From: Lysinibacillus pakistanensis
GTDB lineage: Bacteria > Bacillota > Bacilli > Bacillales_A > Planococcaceae
Reading direction: 5' to 3'
DNA length: 64,000 bases
Assembly (NCBI RefSeq): GCF_030123245.1
Contig: NZ_CP126101.1
Location: forward strand, 184,501 to 248,500
Positions 1-9,109 of the stretch are shown in pieces. The notes beneath the pieces are model-generated. The model did not search any database. It saw only the letters and a list, made by a program, of their open reading frames with translations, and was not told the DNA's origin. The translations under genes were made by a program, and so were the position numbers. Position 1 is the first letter of the stretch. Every line of letters starts with the position of its first letter.

Positions 1-36
1 GAGTATGCTGGGTTGGTGGCAACGAGAAAAAAATAA
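1..36 (+). CDS. C-terminal tail of an upstream gene (partial)
   Basis: Frame 1 is open from the window edge and stops with TAA at 34-36, leaving an 11-residue tail (EYAGLVATRKK). Frame 2 is also open, to a TGA at 47-49, so the frame of the upstream gene cannot be decided here. The stop lies just ahead of the AAGGGGG ribosome site of the next gene, as expected for a tightly packed upstream neighbour. No function can be inferred. Confidence 0.25.
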   Translation, partial: EYAGLVATRKK

Positions 37-49
37 GGGGGATTGTTGA

Positions 50-1384
50 ATGAAATACGTAATCATCGGGGGAGATGCTGCAGGAATGTCAGCAGCAATG
101 GAGATATATCGAAATGTACCAGGCGCAGAGATAACATCTTTAGAGCGTGGATTTATTTATTCATATGGGCAATGTGGATTGCCCTATGTAGTGGATGGAC
201 GTATTTCATCGACAAAGCGGCTTATTGCAAGAGATGTAGAAACATTTCGTGATAAGTATGGCATTGATGCACGAGTAGGTTATGAAGTAAATGGAATAGA
301 TGTAGACAAGCAGCTTGTTTTTGGTACACAGGCATCTGGAGAAGCCTTTGAACTCCCTTATGATAAACTTCTTATCGCAACGGGTGCAGATCCGACGATG
401 CCAGTGAAAAAAGGTGCGCATTTAGCAGGTATACACACGGTGAAAACAATTCCTCAGCTAGAGGATTTACTAGCCGATTTAACACCAGATATAGAAACTG
501 TCACTATTATAGGTGGCGGCTATATTGGTCTAGAAATGGCTGAAACGATTCATGCATGTGGTAAAAAGGTAAGATTAATTCAGCGAAGTAGCTATGTTGC
601 TAGAATTTTAGATGAAGAATTTGCCCAGCATGTTCATGATGAGGCAAAAAAGAATGATATTGAACTATTGTTAAATACAGATGTAGAGGCGTTTGAAGGT
701 CAGCACCGTGTGGAACAAGTGTTGACAGATAAAGGTGCCCTCCAAACAGATTTAGTGATTATGGCTGTAGGGATTAAGCCGAATACACAATTTTTAGAGG
801 GAACAGGTATAACAATGTTGAAAAATGGTGCAATCATTGTTAATCGCCATTTAGAGACCTCTATCGAAAATATTTACGCTGCTGGTGATTGTGCTACGCA
901 TTTCAATATTGTCAAGGAACGCTTAGATTATATACCGCTGGGTACCACTGCTAATAAACAAGGACGGCTGGCTGGACTTAATATGTCTGGTAAATTTGCA
1001 CCGTTTCGTGGCATAGTGGGTACTTCTATTTTAAAATTTTTCAATTTAACAATTGCTACAACGGGTATTAATGAGCAGAAGGCAAAAGAGCTGGGATTTG
1101 ACTATGAGGCTTTTAAATTATCGGCTCGCCATATTGCAGGTTATTACCCTGGTGCTCAACGAATGTACATTAAAATTATTGTGAGAAAGCGAGATCAACT
1201 GTTGTTAGGTGCTCAAATTGTGGGACCTTCTGGTGTTGATAAGCGTATTGATGTTTTTGCGACAGCTTTATACAGTAAAATGACACTACCTGATTTATTA
1301 GATTTAGATTTAGCCTATGCGCCGCCATTTAACGGTGTTTGGGATCCATTGCAGCAGATTGCAAGAAAGAATGGACGTTTATAA
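50..1384 (+). CDS. FAD-dependent pyridine nucleotide-disulfide oxidoreductase, CoA-disulfide-reductase-like
   Basis: Cytosolic flavoprotein of 444 aa with the CoA disulfide reductase/NADH oxidase/NADH peroxidase fold. An N-terminal dinucleotide site (IIGGDAAG, residues 5-12) is followed by the single active-site cysteine in YGQCGLPY (Cys42), a second NAD(P)H-binding GGGYIGLEMAE near 155, the FAD-contact AAGDCAT near 277, and a C-terminal dimerisation domain. The one-cysteine motif is typical of CoADR/Nox enzymes rather than glutathione reductases. No C-terminal rhodanese domain is present, unlike the CoADR-RHD fusions of some bacilli. Likely role: NAD(P)H-dependent reduction of CoA or related low-molecular-weight disulfides, or of O2/peroxide. 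An AAGGGGG site precedes the ATG. The glutathione peroxidase gene starts 15 nt downstream, so the two are probably one redox operon. The exact substrate is not decidable from sequence. Confidence 0.85.
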   Translation: MKYVIIGGDAAGMSAAMEIYRNVPGAEITSLERGFIYSYGQCGLPYVVDGRISSTKRLIARDVETFRDKYGIDARVGYEVNGIDVDKQLVFGTQASGEAFELPYDKLLIATGADPTMPVKKGAHLAGIHTVKTIPQLEDLLADLTPDIETVTIIGGGYIGLEMAETIHACGKKVRLIQRSSYVARILDEEFAQHVHDEAKKNDIELLLNTDVEAFEGQHRVEQVLTDKGALQTDLVIMAVGIKPNTQFLEGTGITMLKNGAIIVNRHLETSIENIYAAGDCATHFNIVKERLDYIPLGTTANKQGRLAGLNMSGKFAPFRGIVGTSILKFFNLTIATTGINEQKAKELGFDYEAFKLSARHIAGYYPGAQRMYIKIIVRKRDQLLLGAQIVGPSGVDKRIDVFATALYSKMTLPDLLDLDLAYAPPFNGVWDPLQQIARKNGRL

Positions 1385-1399
1385 ATAGGAGGTAGAGAA

Positions 1400-1876
1400 A
1401 TGAGCATTTATGATATTAACGTAACCTTAGAGGATGGTACTATCTATAGCCTGGAACGATATAAGGGAAAGCCTATGCTAATTGTCAATACAGCCTCAAA
1501 ATGTGGCTTTACACCGCAGTTTGAGGAATTAGAGGGTCTCTATGAGAAATACCAGGAGGAAGGTCTTGTTGTCCTTGGATTCCCGTCAAATCAGTTTAAG
1601 CAAGAGCTCGCGACTGCAGAAGAAGCGGCATCACAGTGTCGACTGACATATGGAGTGACGTTCCCAATGCATGAGATTGTCAAGGTGAACGGTAAAGAAG
1701 CGCATCCTATTTTTGATTATCTCACTTCTCACTCAAAAGGATTTTTAGGCAACAGCATTAAGTGGAACTTTACAAAATTCCTTGTCAATCGTGATGGTGA
1801 GGTTGTTGGACGTTACGCATCAGCGGATAAGCCACATAGCTTTGAGGTTGATATTAAGAAAGTCTTAGCACAATAG
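1400..1876 (+). CDS. Glutathione peroxidase family protein (thiol peroxidase)
   Basis: Cytosolic 158-aa thioredoxin-fold peroxidase of usual length. The catalytic set is visible: Cys35 in NTASKCGFTPQ, Gln65 in FPSNQF, and Trp122-Asn123 in KWNFTKF. The active residue is Cys, not selenocysteine. Bacterial members normally take electrons from thioredoxin or another small thiol rather than glutathione; Cys80 could be the resolving cysteine. The start has an AGGAGG site 7-8 nt upstream. The upstream disulfide reductase is close enough for co-transcription, suggesting a combined peroxide and disulfide defence unit. A terminator follows directly. Confidence 0.92.
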   Translation: MSIYDINVTLEDGTIYSLERYKGKPMLIVNTASKCGFTPQFEELEGLYEKYQEEGLVVLGFPSNQFKQELATAEEAASQCRLTYGVTFPMHEIVKVNGKEAHPIFDYLTSHSKGFLGNSIKWNFTKFLVNRDGEVVGRYASADKPHSFEVDIKKVLAQ

Positions 1877-1883
1877 TTTAGGG

Positions 1884-1919
1884 GAATTCATGCACAATCT
1901 GTGTGTGAATTCTTTTTTT
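1884..1919 (+). terminator. Rho-independent terminator after glutathione peroxidase gene
   Basis: Stem GAATTCA...TGTGAATTC with additional GCACA/TGTG pairing, followed by seven T residues. It closes the redox operon. Confidence 0.8.
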
Positions 1920-2007
1920 ATGTCGATATTTATTAAAAATTGGGCGATAAAAGAGGGAAATGTTTCGATAAAACATATTAACTTTTCGACAAACGATTGA
2001 TTTAAGG

Positions 2008-2055
2008 TTGCTGTAAGCTTACGACAAATTTGCTGTAAGTTTGGAGTCGTATACT
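2008..2055 (+). promoter_or_regulatory. Probable activator-dependent promoter of the BceAB-type operon, with direct repeats
   Basis: Two copies of TTGCTGTAAG begin at 2008 and 2030, exactly 22 bp apart (two helical turns). A TATACT -10-like hexamer lies at 2050-2055, and no good -35 is seen at 17 bp. Tandem half-sites replacing a poor -35 are typical of promoters activated by OmpR-family regulators. The regulator at 6468-7190 is the obvious candidate, but that link is inferred. Confidence 0.5.
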
Positions 2056-2082
2056 AAGATCAGAAAGAAGAGGTGAGCGTAT

Positions 2083-2850
2083 ATGACGCCATTATTAAAG
2101 GTTCAAAACGTTGGAAAAACTTACGGCAAAGGCGCAAATACTTTTACAGCGCTATCAAATATATCATTTGGAGTAGAAAAAGGAGAGTTTGTTGGTGTAA
2201 TGGGTCCTTCAGGGGCAGGTAAATCTACGCTTCTCAATGTATTAGCAACGATCGATACACCAACGACTGGTGAAATTATTATTGGTGATACCAACCTAGC
2301 ACGTATGAAGGATGCGGAATTAGCAGATTTTCGTCGGGATAATTTAGGGTTTATTTTCCAGGATTATAACTTACTTGATTCTTTAACGGTTCGAGAAAAT
2401 ATTGTTTTACCACTAGCAATTGCGAAGATGCCAACAAAGGCTATTAACGCAAGAGTTGATCGCATTGCCTCATTGTTTGGCATTCGTGATTTATTGGATA
2501 AATATCCATACCAAATTTCAGGTGGACAAAAGCAGCGTACAGCCTCATCACGTGCGTTAGTGACAGAGCCAAAATTAATCTTTGCCGATGAGCCTACAGG
2601 TGCATTAGATTCAAAGTCAGCAACAGATTTACTTGAAAGTTTAAGTGATTTAAATCAATCCCAAGCAGCTACCATTATGATGGTTACCCATGATGCCTTT
2701 GCAGCTAGCTTCTGTCAGCGCATACTATTTATTCAGGATGGGCAGCTATCTAAGGAAATTCATCGTGGGACTCTCACAAGGAAGCAATTTTTCCAAGAGA
2801 TCTTACAGGTGTTGTCTAGCATCGGGGGTGGAGTAAATGACGTTATTTAG
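2083..2850 (+). CDS. ABC transporter ATPase, BceA/YxdL type
   Basis: Nucleotide-binding subunit of 255 aa that pairs with the next gene's permease. Walker [10 protein letters not shown] (41-49), Q-loop FQDYN near 92, signature SGGQKQR near 147, Walker [17 protein letters not shown] near 166, and an H-loop in VTHD near 204 are all present. The ALDSKSA context and the SSRAL after the signature are typical of the peptide-antibiotic resistance group (BceA, YxdL, VraD). The start follows an AGAAGAGGTGAG site. The last 14 nt overlap the permease gene. Role by family: drives removal of cell-wall-active antimicrobial peptides from their lipid targets and transmits flux to a sensor kinase; the ligand is unknown. 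Confidence 0.9.
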   Translation: MTPLLKVQNVGKTYGKGANTFTALSNISFGVEKGEFVGVMGPSGAGKSTLLNVLATIDTPTTGEIIIGDTNLARMKDAELADFRRDNLGFIFQDYNLLDSLTVRENIVLPLAIAKMPTKAINARVDRIASLFGIRDLLDKYPYQISGGQKQRTASSRALVTEPKLIFADEPTGALDSKSATDLLESLSDLNQSQAATIMMVTHDAFAASFCQRILFIQDGQLSKEIHRGTLTRKQFFQEILQVLSSIGGGVNDVI

Positions 2851-4705
2851 CTTAGCACGTAAAAATATTCAGCGTAATTTGTCGAATTACTTTTTATATA
2901 TTGCCTCGATGGTATTTAGTATTGTTATTTACTTTACGTTTGTGACGCTAAAATATAATGATGATCTATCAGCCTTAAAACAATCCTCTCAGCAAATTAA
3001 AGGATTGATGAGTGCGTCGTCGGTTGTACTATTGTTCTTTATTGTCATCTTTATGGCATATTCTAATTCATTTTTCATGAAGAAACGGAAAAAGGAAGTA
3101 GCGCTCTATTCATTATTAGGTGTACGTAAGCAAAAGATCGGTCTCATGCTTTTTTTCGAGAATTTAGTCATAGGACTAGTCTCTCTAGTACTCGGTATTG
3201 TTCTAGGGTTCTTTATGTCACAGGGTCTATTAATGATCCTAGTAAAATTAATGGGCTATGAGGTTGTTGGAAGCCTAACTTTTTCAGTGGAAGCACTGAT
3301 GAATACAACTGGTATTTTTACACTATTGTTTTTATTCACATCCTTACAAGGCTATCGTGTTATATACCAATTTAAATTAATTGATTTATTTCATGCTGAA
3401 AAACAGGGTGAGCAAATTCCACGTGCATCTTTAGTAGCTGCTTTACTTGGGACAGCACTCATTGCATTTGGTTATTATACAGCCGCCTCTGATATGTTTA
3501 CGAGTAAAATTTGGCGATTCTTCACCGTTTTAGGTACGCCACTAATGGTCATAGGAGTAACCATTGCAGGGACGTATCTTCTATTCCATAGTGTTAGTGT
3601 CTTTGTATTAACAGCATTAAAACGAGCAACGTCTTGGTCTTGGAAGGGCTTAAATTTAATAGGTGTCTCACAGCTATTATATCGCATACGAGCAAATGCG
3701 AAATCGTTGTCCATTATTGCGATCTTAAGTGCAACGACTATTACTGCTGGTGGTGGTGTCTTTGGAATGTATTACAATGCTGAGGCCACTGTACGTCAGA
3801 TGCTGCCAAATACATTTATGTGGAAGGGCGATCCAGTAGAAATTTCTCAGAAAGATGTCTTATATAATGAATCACTTGCAGTGAAAAATTTACGTGTCGA
3901 TAATGATTTGTCGTTTTTTGAATATACATTATTGAAGGAGTCGGATTATAATCGTTTAGCGAAATTCCAAGGTAAGAATCAAGAACTGCATATTGCAGAT
4001 GGATCAACCGTATTACTTGATGCAGCCTACGATGAACGATTTTCACATGATTTTACAGGAGAAGACTTTAAGTTACAAAACGGAGATTCCTTCCATGTAG
4101 ATAGAATGTACACAGAAAGCGTACTAAACTTTATAGCAGCCGGAACAGTACTTGTGGTGAATGATCAAGAATTCGCTGCTACTAATGCTGAAGAGGTAAA
4201 GATGCAGGTTGTTGGATTAGATAATGATTTGAAACAGCAGGCGGTTTCACAAGACATTATTAAGCAATTGTCCACAGAACAACAAGAATCCTTCTCTAGT
4301 GTTCCGCAAAGCTATGAGGATAGTTTAGCGACAGTTGGTGCATTATTGTTTGTGGGCAGCTTCCTAGGCCTAGTTTTCCTAGCGGCAACAGGCAGTATTA
4401 TTTACTTCAAAATTTTAACGGAAGCTGAGGAAGACCAGGCGAAATATGCCATTCTAAATAAAATCGGTGTGAATAGTAAGCAAATCTTAAAGACAGTGGC
4501 AGGGCAGGTGGCTGTTATCTTTAGTGCACCACTTATCGTAGGCATTGTGCATAGTGCGTTTGCGTTACTAGCTTTTTCACAGTTGTTTGGCATGAATATT
4601 ACGAAGCCAGTAATACTGTGGATGGTTGCATACTCAGCTATTTACTTTATTTATTATATCTTTACCGTACGAGCATTTTATAAAATTGTAAGACAGGGGA
4701 ATTAA
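2837..4705 (+). CDS. ABC transporter permease, BceB/YxdM type (FtsX fold)
   Basis: Integral membrane protein of 622 aa with about ten hydrophobic segments. An N-terminal helix near 17-40 is followed by an FtsX-type block (about 50-165) containing KKRKKEVALYSLLGVRK, more helices near 200-310, a large hydrophilic region of roughly 200 residues (about 310-500) predicted outside, and a second FtsX block with three helices. That layout and length match BceB permeases, whose big extracellular domain contacts the peptide. It overlaps the ATPase gene by 14 nt and uses a GGTGGAG ribosome site inside that gene. The neighbouring sensor kinase is not of the usual short-loop BceS kind. Confidence 0.88.
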   Translation: MTLFSLARKNIQRNLSNYFLYIASMVFSIVIYFTFVTLKYNDDLSALKQSSQQIKGLMSASSVVLLFFIVIFMAYSNSFFMKKRKKEVALYSLLGVRKQKIGLMLFFENLVIGLVSLVLGIVLGFFMSQGLLMILVKLMGYEVVGSLTFSVEALMNTTGIFTLLFLFTSLQGYRVIYQFKLIDLFHAEKQGEQIPRASLVAALLGTALIAFGYYTAASDMFTSKIWRFFTVLGTPLMVIGVTIAGTYLLFHSVSVFVLTALKRATSWSWKGLNLIGVSQLLYRIRANAKSLSIIAILSATTITAGGGVFGMYYNAEATVRQMLPNTFMWKGDPVEISQKDVLYNESLAVKNLRVDNDLSFFEYTLLKESDYNRLAKFQGKNQELHIADGSTVLLDAAYDERFSHDFTGEDFKLQNGDSFHVDRMYTESVLNFIAAGTVLVVNDQEFAATNAEEVKMQVVGLDNDLKQQAVSQDIIKQLSTEQQESFSSVPQSYEDSLATVGALLFVGSFLGLVFLAATGSIIYFKILTEAEEDQAKYAILNKIGVNSKQILKTVAGQVAVIFSAPLIVGIVHSAFALLAFSQLFGMNITKPVILWMVAYSAIYFIYYIFTVRAFYKIVRQGN

Positions 4706-4706
4706 T

Positions 4707-5066
4707 ATGAAAAAAGTAATTTTAGGAATAGGTGCATTGTTCATCTTATTCGTAGCAGGGTTGGTTGTATTGATGACTGTAGACTTTAATCGTTTAAATA
4801 AAGACACGTACTATGCCCATATTACGACGGATGGTGAGGTAGAAGAATATAAGGCAAGTAATGGTGAAATTTTTAAAACGTATTGGTACGAGATACCTAC
4901 TTACAATAAAAATGGCGAAGAAAAAACATTAAAGTTCTCTGCTCAGAAAAATTTACGCCATGATGCCTATTTAAAGCTATATGTAAAAAAAGAAACAGAA
5001 GTCACTTCATATGATGAAGTCAAATTCCATGAGTTACCTGCTAAGGTGCAGGATCAAATGAAATAA
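4707..5066 (+). CDS. YxeA-family (DUF1093) membrane-anchored small protein
   Basis: A 119-aa protein with one N-terminal hydrophobic segment (about 5-25), probably a signal anchor, then a small soluble domain with the YxeA-family pattern: Y-x-x-I near 38, YKASNGE, and TLKFSAQKNLRHDAYLKLYVK. It starts one base after the permease stop, so it is co-transcribed with and likely exported beside the BceAB-type transporter. YxeA-like proteins are common companions of these transporters, but their function is not established. A terminator shared with the convergent kinase gene follows. Confidence 0.75.
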   Translation: MKKVILGIGALFILFVAGLVVLMTVDFNRLNKDTYYAHITTDGEVEEYKASNGEIFKTYWYEIPTYNKNGEEKTLKFSAQKNLRHDAYLKLYVKKETEVTSYDEVKFHELPAKVQDQMK

Positions 5067-5069
5067 CAA

Positions 5070-5102
5070 AGAGGAGCAGCCACTAGGACTGCTCCCTTTT
5101 TA
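5070..5102. terminator. Bidirectional terminator between transporter operon and kinase gene
   Basis: GGAGCAG (5073-5079) pairs with CTGCTCC (5089-5095), followed by CTTTTTA on the plus strand. The minus-strand side carries the kinase stop codon within the hairpin, so the two convergent units share it. Confidence 0.75.
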
Positions 5103-6471
5103 GATAAATGCTAACGGTTGTTCCTTTTTGTTCTTCGGAGGTAATACTGACTGTTCCTCCATGAGCCTCAATAATATCCCTAGCAATAGCTGTGCCTAAA
5201 CCAGTGCCAGTTGTTCGTTCTGTATTTGTACCACGATAATAACGCTCAAAAATATGCTCTAAATCTGCCGCCGCTATCCCTTTGCCATTATCAGAAATCG
5301 TAATAATATTCTCATCCACAGACACATGGACAGTTACATCAGGGCCATTGTGAAGCAGAGCGTTGTGTAAAAAGTTCATGATAGCTCTGCGCATAAAATG
5401 CTCATCTATTTGATGGCAACTGTTATGTGAGGTTGCCTCAAACTCAATATTGGCAAGCTCATAGTGTGGCGTATTTAATGTATCAATCACAATCTCACGA
5501 ATAAACGATACTATGTCAATTTCTCTTAGTGTGAGCGGAAGCTGCTGATGTCTTAAGCGCATCGTTAAATTTAAATCATCTAGCAAATCTTGCATATGCA
5601 ATGACTGTTTCTCAATGATTTGTGCGTATTCAGCTTGCTCTTGAGGAGTTAGTGTTTCATCATCTAACAGCTCGGCATAACCACGAATAGAGGCAAGGGG
5701 CGTTTTCATGTCGTGTGAGACATTACTAATCCATTCTTCACGCATCAATTCTAGTCGCTTGCGTTCCTGCTCGTGTGCAGCTAATTCTCTGGATACCTCA
5801 TTTAAATTTTCAAAAACGGGTTTATACACACCACTAGGCATTTTAACAGTTTGATGCTCATGATTTTTTAAATGGCGTATACGCTCTATCAGTGCATATA
5901 GTGGCTTAGTTAATGTACGACCAAAAAGCCAGCCAACCAATGTAGCTACTAATAAATCGGCAATAACAATAAACAACCCAAATTTGCCAATAAACTGTAA
6001 AAATGAAGTGCCAGAAACATGCATAACAAGTCTTGTCACACCACTACCCTTGATACCAATAAGATAATTTACATCATCCTTACTGCCAACATAAACAGTA
6101 GTATCAGCATCAAATTCCTTATATTTATATACTTGAATTAAATCTATAGGTGCATAGTGTGAAAGAGCTTTCTCTGGTGCGAATTGGGAATCGATGACTT
6201 GACCATTCACATCAAGTAACTGAATCCAAGCATTTCGCTGATGCAAGTGTTCAAGGCCTTCTTTACTGATTGAAGGTTTTTCATTACTTATATCAATATA
6301 TTTTTGGAAATCCCGTACAAAGCTTTCTTCTGTAGATGGAACAAAGCTATCATTTTCATTTGCTAGTCGATAAATGAGGAGCCCAATAAGAATAGCAGTA
6401 TTGACAAAAATAACTATGATGACAATAGAAAGTATGGAAAGGAGAAAGCGTGCTGTTAATTTCCACCTCAT
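5083..6471 (-). CDS. Sensor histidine kinase (two-component), HAMP-type
   Basis: Membrane kinase of 462 aa: TM1 about 9-34, an extracytoplasmic sensor domain of about 130 residues (35-163), TM2 164-186, HAMP about 187-240, HisKA with phosphoacceptor His253 in NVSHDMKTPLAS, then a HATPase_c domain with N-box NFLHNALLHN, DNGKG and GTGLGTAIA. It overlaps the response regulator gene by four bases (ATGA), so they are translationally coupled. It sits convergent to the BceAB-type operon. BceS-type kinases usually lack a real extracellular domain and sense via the permease, so the large sensor domain here is odd and could mean direct ligand sensing or an unrelated regulon. Confidence 0.9.
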   Translation of the reverse strand: MRWKLTARFLLSILSIVIIVIFVNTAILIGLLIYRLANENDSFVPSTEESFVRDFQKYIDISNEKPSISKEGLEHLHQRNAWIQLLDVNGQVIDSQFAPEKALSHYAPIDLIQVYKYKEFDADTTVYVGSKDDVNYLIGIKGSGVTRLVMHVSGTSFLQFIGKFGLFIVIADLLVATLVGWLFGRTLTKPLYALIERIRHLKNHEHQTVKMPSGVYKPVFENLNEVSRELAAHEQERKRLELMREEWISNVSHDMKTPLASIRGYAELLDDETLTPQEQAEYAQIIEKQSLHMQDLLDDLNLTMRLRHQQLPLTLREIDIVSFIREIVIDTLNTPHYELANIEFEATSHNSCHQIDEHFMRRAIMNFLHNALLHNGPDVTVHVSVDENIITISDNGKGIAAADLEHIFERYYRGTNTERTTGTGLGTAIARDIIEAHGGTVSITSEEQKGTTVSIYLKREQS

Positions 6472-7190
6472 CCTTGTGCCTCTTTCGGTAGGACAAATTT
6501 ATAGCCAAGTCCTTTGACAGTGGTGATGTACATAGGTTTAGAAGCATCCTGCTCAATTTTCTCGCGTAGACGTCGAATATGCACCATGACAGTATTATCA
6601 GAGCCGAAAAAATCCTCTCCCCATACACGCTCAAAAAGAGTCTCTTTACTTAAAATTCGATTAAGATTGTGCATAAAGCACGCCATTAAACCAATTTCCT
6701 TAGCTGTTAATTCCAATAAAACGCCATCCTTCTGAACTTCAGTTTCATCAGCATTTAGCTGGAATGGTCCAACCTGTAATGTCTTTTCGGCAATGCTCGG
6801 TGTTGACTCCTGTGTTTGATAGCCAGCTCTACGTAATTGTGCCTTTACGCGATAGGCAACCTCCTTTGGACTAAAGGGTTTTGTAATATAATCATCGCCC
6901 CCAATTGCCAGCCCTAAAATTTTATCTATTTCCTCATTTTTCGCTGACATAAAAAGGACTGGAACATGCGATACTTCTCGAATTCGTCTACATAAATCAT
7001 AGCCCTCACCATCTGGAAGCATGACATCGAGTAGCACAATATTTGGTTGTGTCTGCTGAAAGCTTGTCCATGCTTCTTGAATAGTACCTGCAGTATAAAT
7101 TTGCTTATAGCCCTCTTTTTGCAGACTGACTTTTAGCAGATTAGCTAAATCAGCCTCATCATCCACTACTAAAATAGTTGGTTCTTGCAT
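6468..7190 (-). CDS. OmpR/PhoB-family response regulator
   Basis: A receiver domain (acidic VVDDE at the start, phosphoacceptor Asp55 in LLDVMLPDG, KPFSPKE near 102) is joined to a C-terminal winged helix ending in VHIRRLREKIEQD...TTVKGLGYKF. The start at 7190 (MQEPTILVVDDE) is preferred because AAAGGG lies a suitable distance upstream; an upstream in-frame ATG at 7220 would add ten residues unlike the family. Total 240 aa, the usual length. It is co-transcribed with the kinase. Its tandem-repeat target may be the site upstream of the ABC genes (inference). Confidence 0.92.
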   Translation of the reverse strand: MQEPTILVVDDEADLANLLKVSLQKEGYKQIYTAGTIQEAWTSFQQTQPNIVLLDVMLPDGEGYDLCRRIREVSHVPVLFMSAKNEEIDKILGLAIGGDDYITKPFSPKEVAYRVKAQLRRAGYQTQESTPSIAEKTLQVGPFQLNADETEVQKDGVLLELTAKEIGLMACFMHNLNRILSKETLFERVWGEDFFGSDNTVMVHIRRLREKIEQDASKPMYITTVKGLGYKFVLPKEAQG

Positions 7191-7413
7191 GGGGACACAC
7201 CCTTTCATTTTTATAATCATCTTAGAGATTTAAGAATAGCGTATAGTCTTAATTTTTGAAAGCCGAACAATGATTAATGAATTATTAAATTTACAGTATG
7301 CTCATTTATAAAAATCATTATAAAAGAAATGTTTAAAAAGTTGAGAGTTTTAACACTTTGTATTCGATATAGTTAGTGAAAAAGCTTTTTCAAAAGATTT
7401 AGAGGGAGGCGAA

Positions 7414-7980
7414 ATGATGAGGTGCACTGCTAAAAATTTCATTAGCCGTTTACAAAATAAAAAAGAAGATGCACTTGATTATGTAATAGAGCATTATTCT
7501 AGTTTCGTGAATGCAATAGCTTATAAAATTCTTTCAGACATCAATAAAGATGCTATTGAAGAATGTGTGAATGATGTGTTTTTAGCTATTTGGCAAAATG
7601 CTAAACAATTTGAAGGCCAGCCTGAATATTTTAAAAAATGGATAGGTATGCTCACAAAATATAAAGCGATAGATATTTTTCGTAGGCTTGAAAAACAACA
7701 AGCACGAGAGAAGGGTGACGAGGAGCTCTCACAAAAGCCTGATGTAAAAGAGACAGAGCGGGAGTTTCTAAAAAAGGAGCAACGAAATGATTTATTATTC
7801 GCAATTAGCTGCTTAGAAAGTGTTGATCGGGATATTTTTATGATGAAGTATTTTCTACAGTTAACGAATACTGAAATAGCAGAGACACTTCATTTATCAA
7901 AGGCGGCTGTAGAAAACCGGCTATACCGAGGGAAGAAAAAGCTAGCTACATCCATAAAGTTAAGGGAGGTATTCATATGA
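7414..7980 (+). CDS. ECF-like sigma-70 family RNA polymerase sigma factor
   Basis: A 188-aa protein with a sigma region 2 core (AIEECVNDVFLAIWQNAKQFEG...FKKWIGMLTKYKAIDIFRR in pieces, about 45-95) and a region 4 helix-turn-helix (LTNTEIAETLHLSKAAVENRLYRGKKKL, about 149-177, given here as the family hallmark). There is no region 1 or 3. The start follows GAGGGAGG; the ATG at 7414 or the one at 7417 is possible. It overlaps the next gene (ATGA), the normal arrangement of a sigma factor and its membrane anti-sigma factor. The signal it responds to is unknown. Confidence 0.88.
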   Translation: MMRCTAKNFISRLQNKKEDALDYVIEHYSSFVNAIAYKILSDINKDAIEECVNDVFLAIWQNAKQFEGQPEYFKKWIGMLTKYKAIDIFRRLEKQQAREKGDEELSQKPDVKETEREFLKKEQRNDLLFAISCLESVDRDIFMMKYFLQLTNTEIAETLHLSKAAVENRLYRGKKKLATSIKLREVFI

Positions 7981-9005
7981 CAAAAAGCTATAAAGACTGG
8001 TTAAGTTTAGATATTGAAAATATAGAACCACTGGAATTGTCATCACAGCAAAAGGCTAAGCTAAAGCAAAGGGTTTTTAAGCAAACAGTTAAAAAGCGTG
8101 TACCGAAATGGGTACGTCATTTATCAGCTGCAGCACTCATTGGCATCGGCACTGTAACAACTGTAGCAACTGCTTTTCCGACTCTAGCCTCACAAATTCC
8201 ATTTATGAAAAACATAGCTAGCTATTTTAATAATAAAGACACTATGTTTGAGAATTTCGATAGTTACGCTACAGAGATTGGTCAGGTTCAAACTAGCAAC
8301 GGTATATCAATGATGATCGAAAATGCAGTTTTTGATGGTACTTCCCTCACGATTTCTTTTGCACTGGAAAGTGATACAGAATTAGGCTCCCATCCATTTA
8401 TTCAAGGTAATTTTATTGATGTAAAAGGTTCTGTGGCTATGGGAGGAGGGAGTCGACTAGAAAAAATAAGTGATAATAAATATGTTGGGTTAGCAAATGT
8501 CACACCCTATTTTGATAAAGAAGCACCAGAGGAAGTAGAGGTAAGCTGGACGCCACAGGCTTTCTATGTAAATACAGATAAAATAGTAAAGGGTGATTGG
8601 GCTTTTCATTTTAAAGTCTCAAAACTTGCAGGTGAGTTACAGTTAATAAATGAAACCGTTACTAATTATGATGTCACTGCTAGATTTACAGCCCTTGAAA
8701 AAAATGATATGTCCACGATTATTCATTTTGAATATGAAGTTGATCCAGAGTTGCTGAAAAAATGGCCAGAGGTGACAGTGCAATTTGATGAACTGCAAGA
8801 TAATGCAGGGAATAAGTATACAGTGCATGGAAATGGCGCAAGAAGTCTTGACAATGGTATTTCCTACAAATCTAGTGCTACTATACAGGCTATTCATTCA
8901 TCCGCCAAGTCCATTACATTTGTTCCAGTGATCTATTTCTCCTTAGGCTCCGGAAAAGGTATGGAAATAAAGGAGATGGATCCTGTCACACTTCCAATAA
9001 AATAA
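7977..9005 (+). CDS. DUF4179-type membrane protein, probable anti-sigma factor
   Basis: A 342-aa protein: an N-terminal cytosolic segment of about 42 residues, one transmembrane helix about 43-62 (SAAALIGIGTVTTVATAFPT), and a long extracytoplasmic domain rich in beta-strand-like stretches. This topology and its place overlapping an ECF-like sigma gene match the DUF4179 family, regularly found as partner of such sigma factors in bacilli. By analogy it holds the sigma factor at the membrane and senses an envelope signal; this is inferred, not visible as a zinc anti-sigma motif. A strong terminator follows. Confidence 0.75.
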   Translation: MTKSYKDWLSLDIENIEPLELSSQQKAKLKQRVFKQTVKKRVPKWVRHLSAAALIGIGTVTTVATAFPTLASQIPFMKNIASYFNNKDTMFENFDSYATEIGQVQTSNGISMMIENAVFDGTSLTISFALESDTELGSHPFIQGNFIDVKGSVAMGGGSRLEKISDNKYVGLANVTPYFDKEAPEEVEVSWTPQAFYVNTDKIVKGDWAFHFKVSKLAGELQLINETVTNYDVTARFTALEKNDMSTIIHFEYEVDPELLKKWPEVTVQFDELQDNAGNKYTVHGNGARSLDNGISYKSSATIQAIHSSAKSITFVPVIYFSLGSGKGMEIKEMDPVTLPIK

Positions 9006-9012
9006 TTAAATG

Positions 9013-9050
9013 AAAGGTCCTTGTGCACTTTTAAAGCACAAGGACCTTTT
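9013..9050 (+). terminator. Rho-independent terminator after sigma/anti-sigma operon
   Basis: Perfect 14-bp stem: AAAGGTCCTTGTGC (9013-9026) with GCACAAGGACCTTT (9036-9049), 9-nt loop, ending in a short T run. Confidence 0.85.
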
Positions 9051-9109
9051 GAAACTTTTACGGAGTATAAATCGTAAAGAGAGTATTAAATAACTAGGAG
9101 GGAAAGCAA

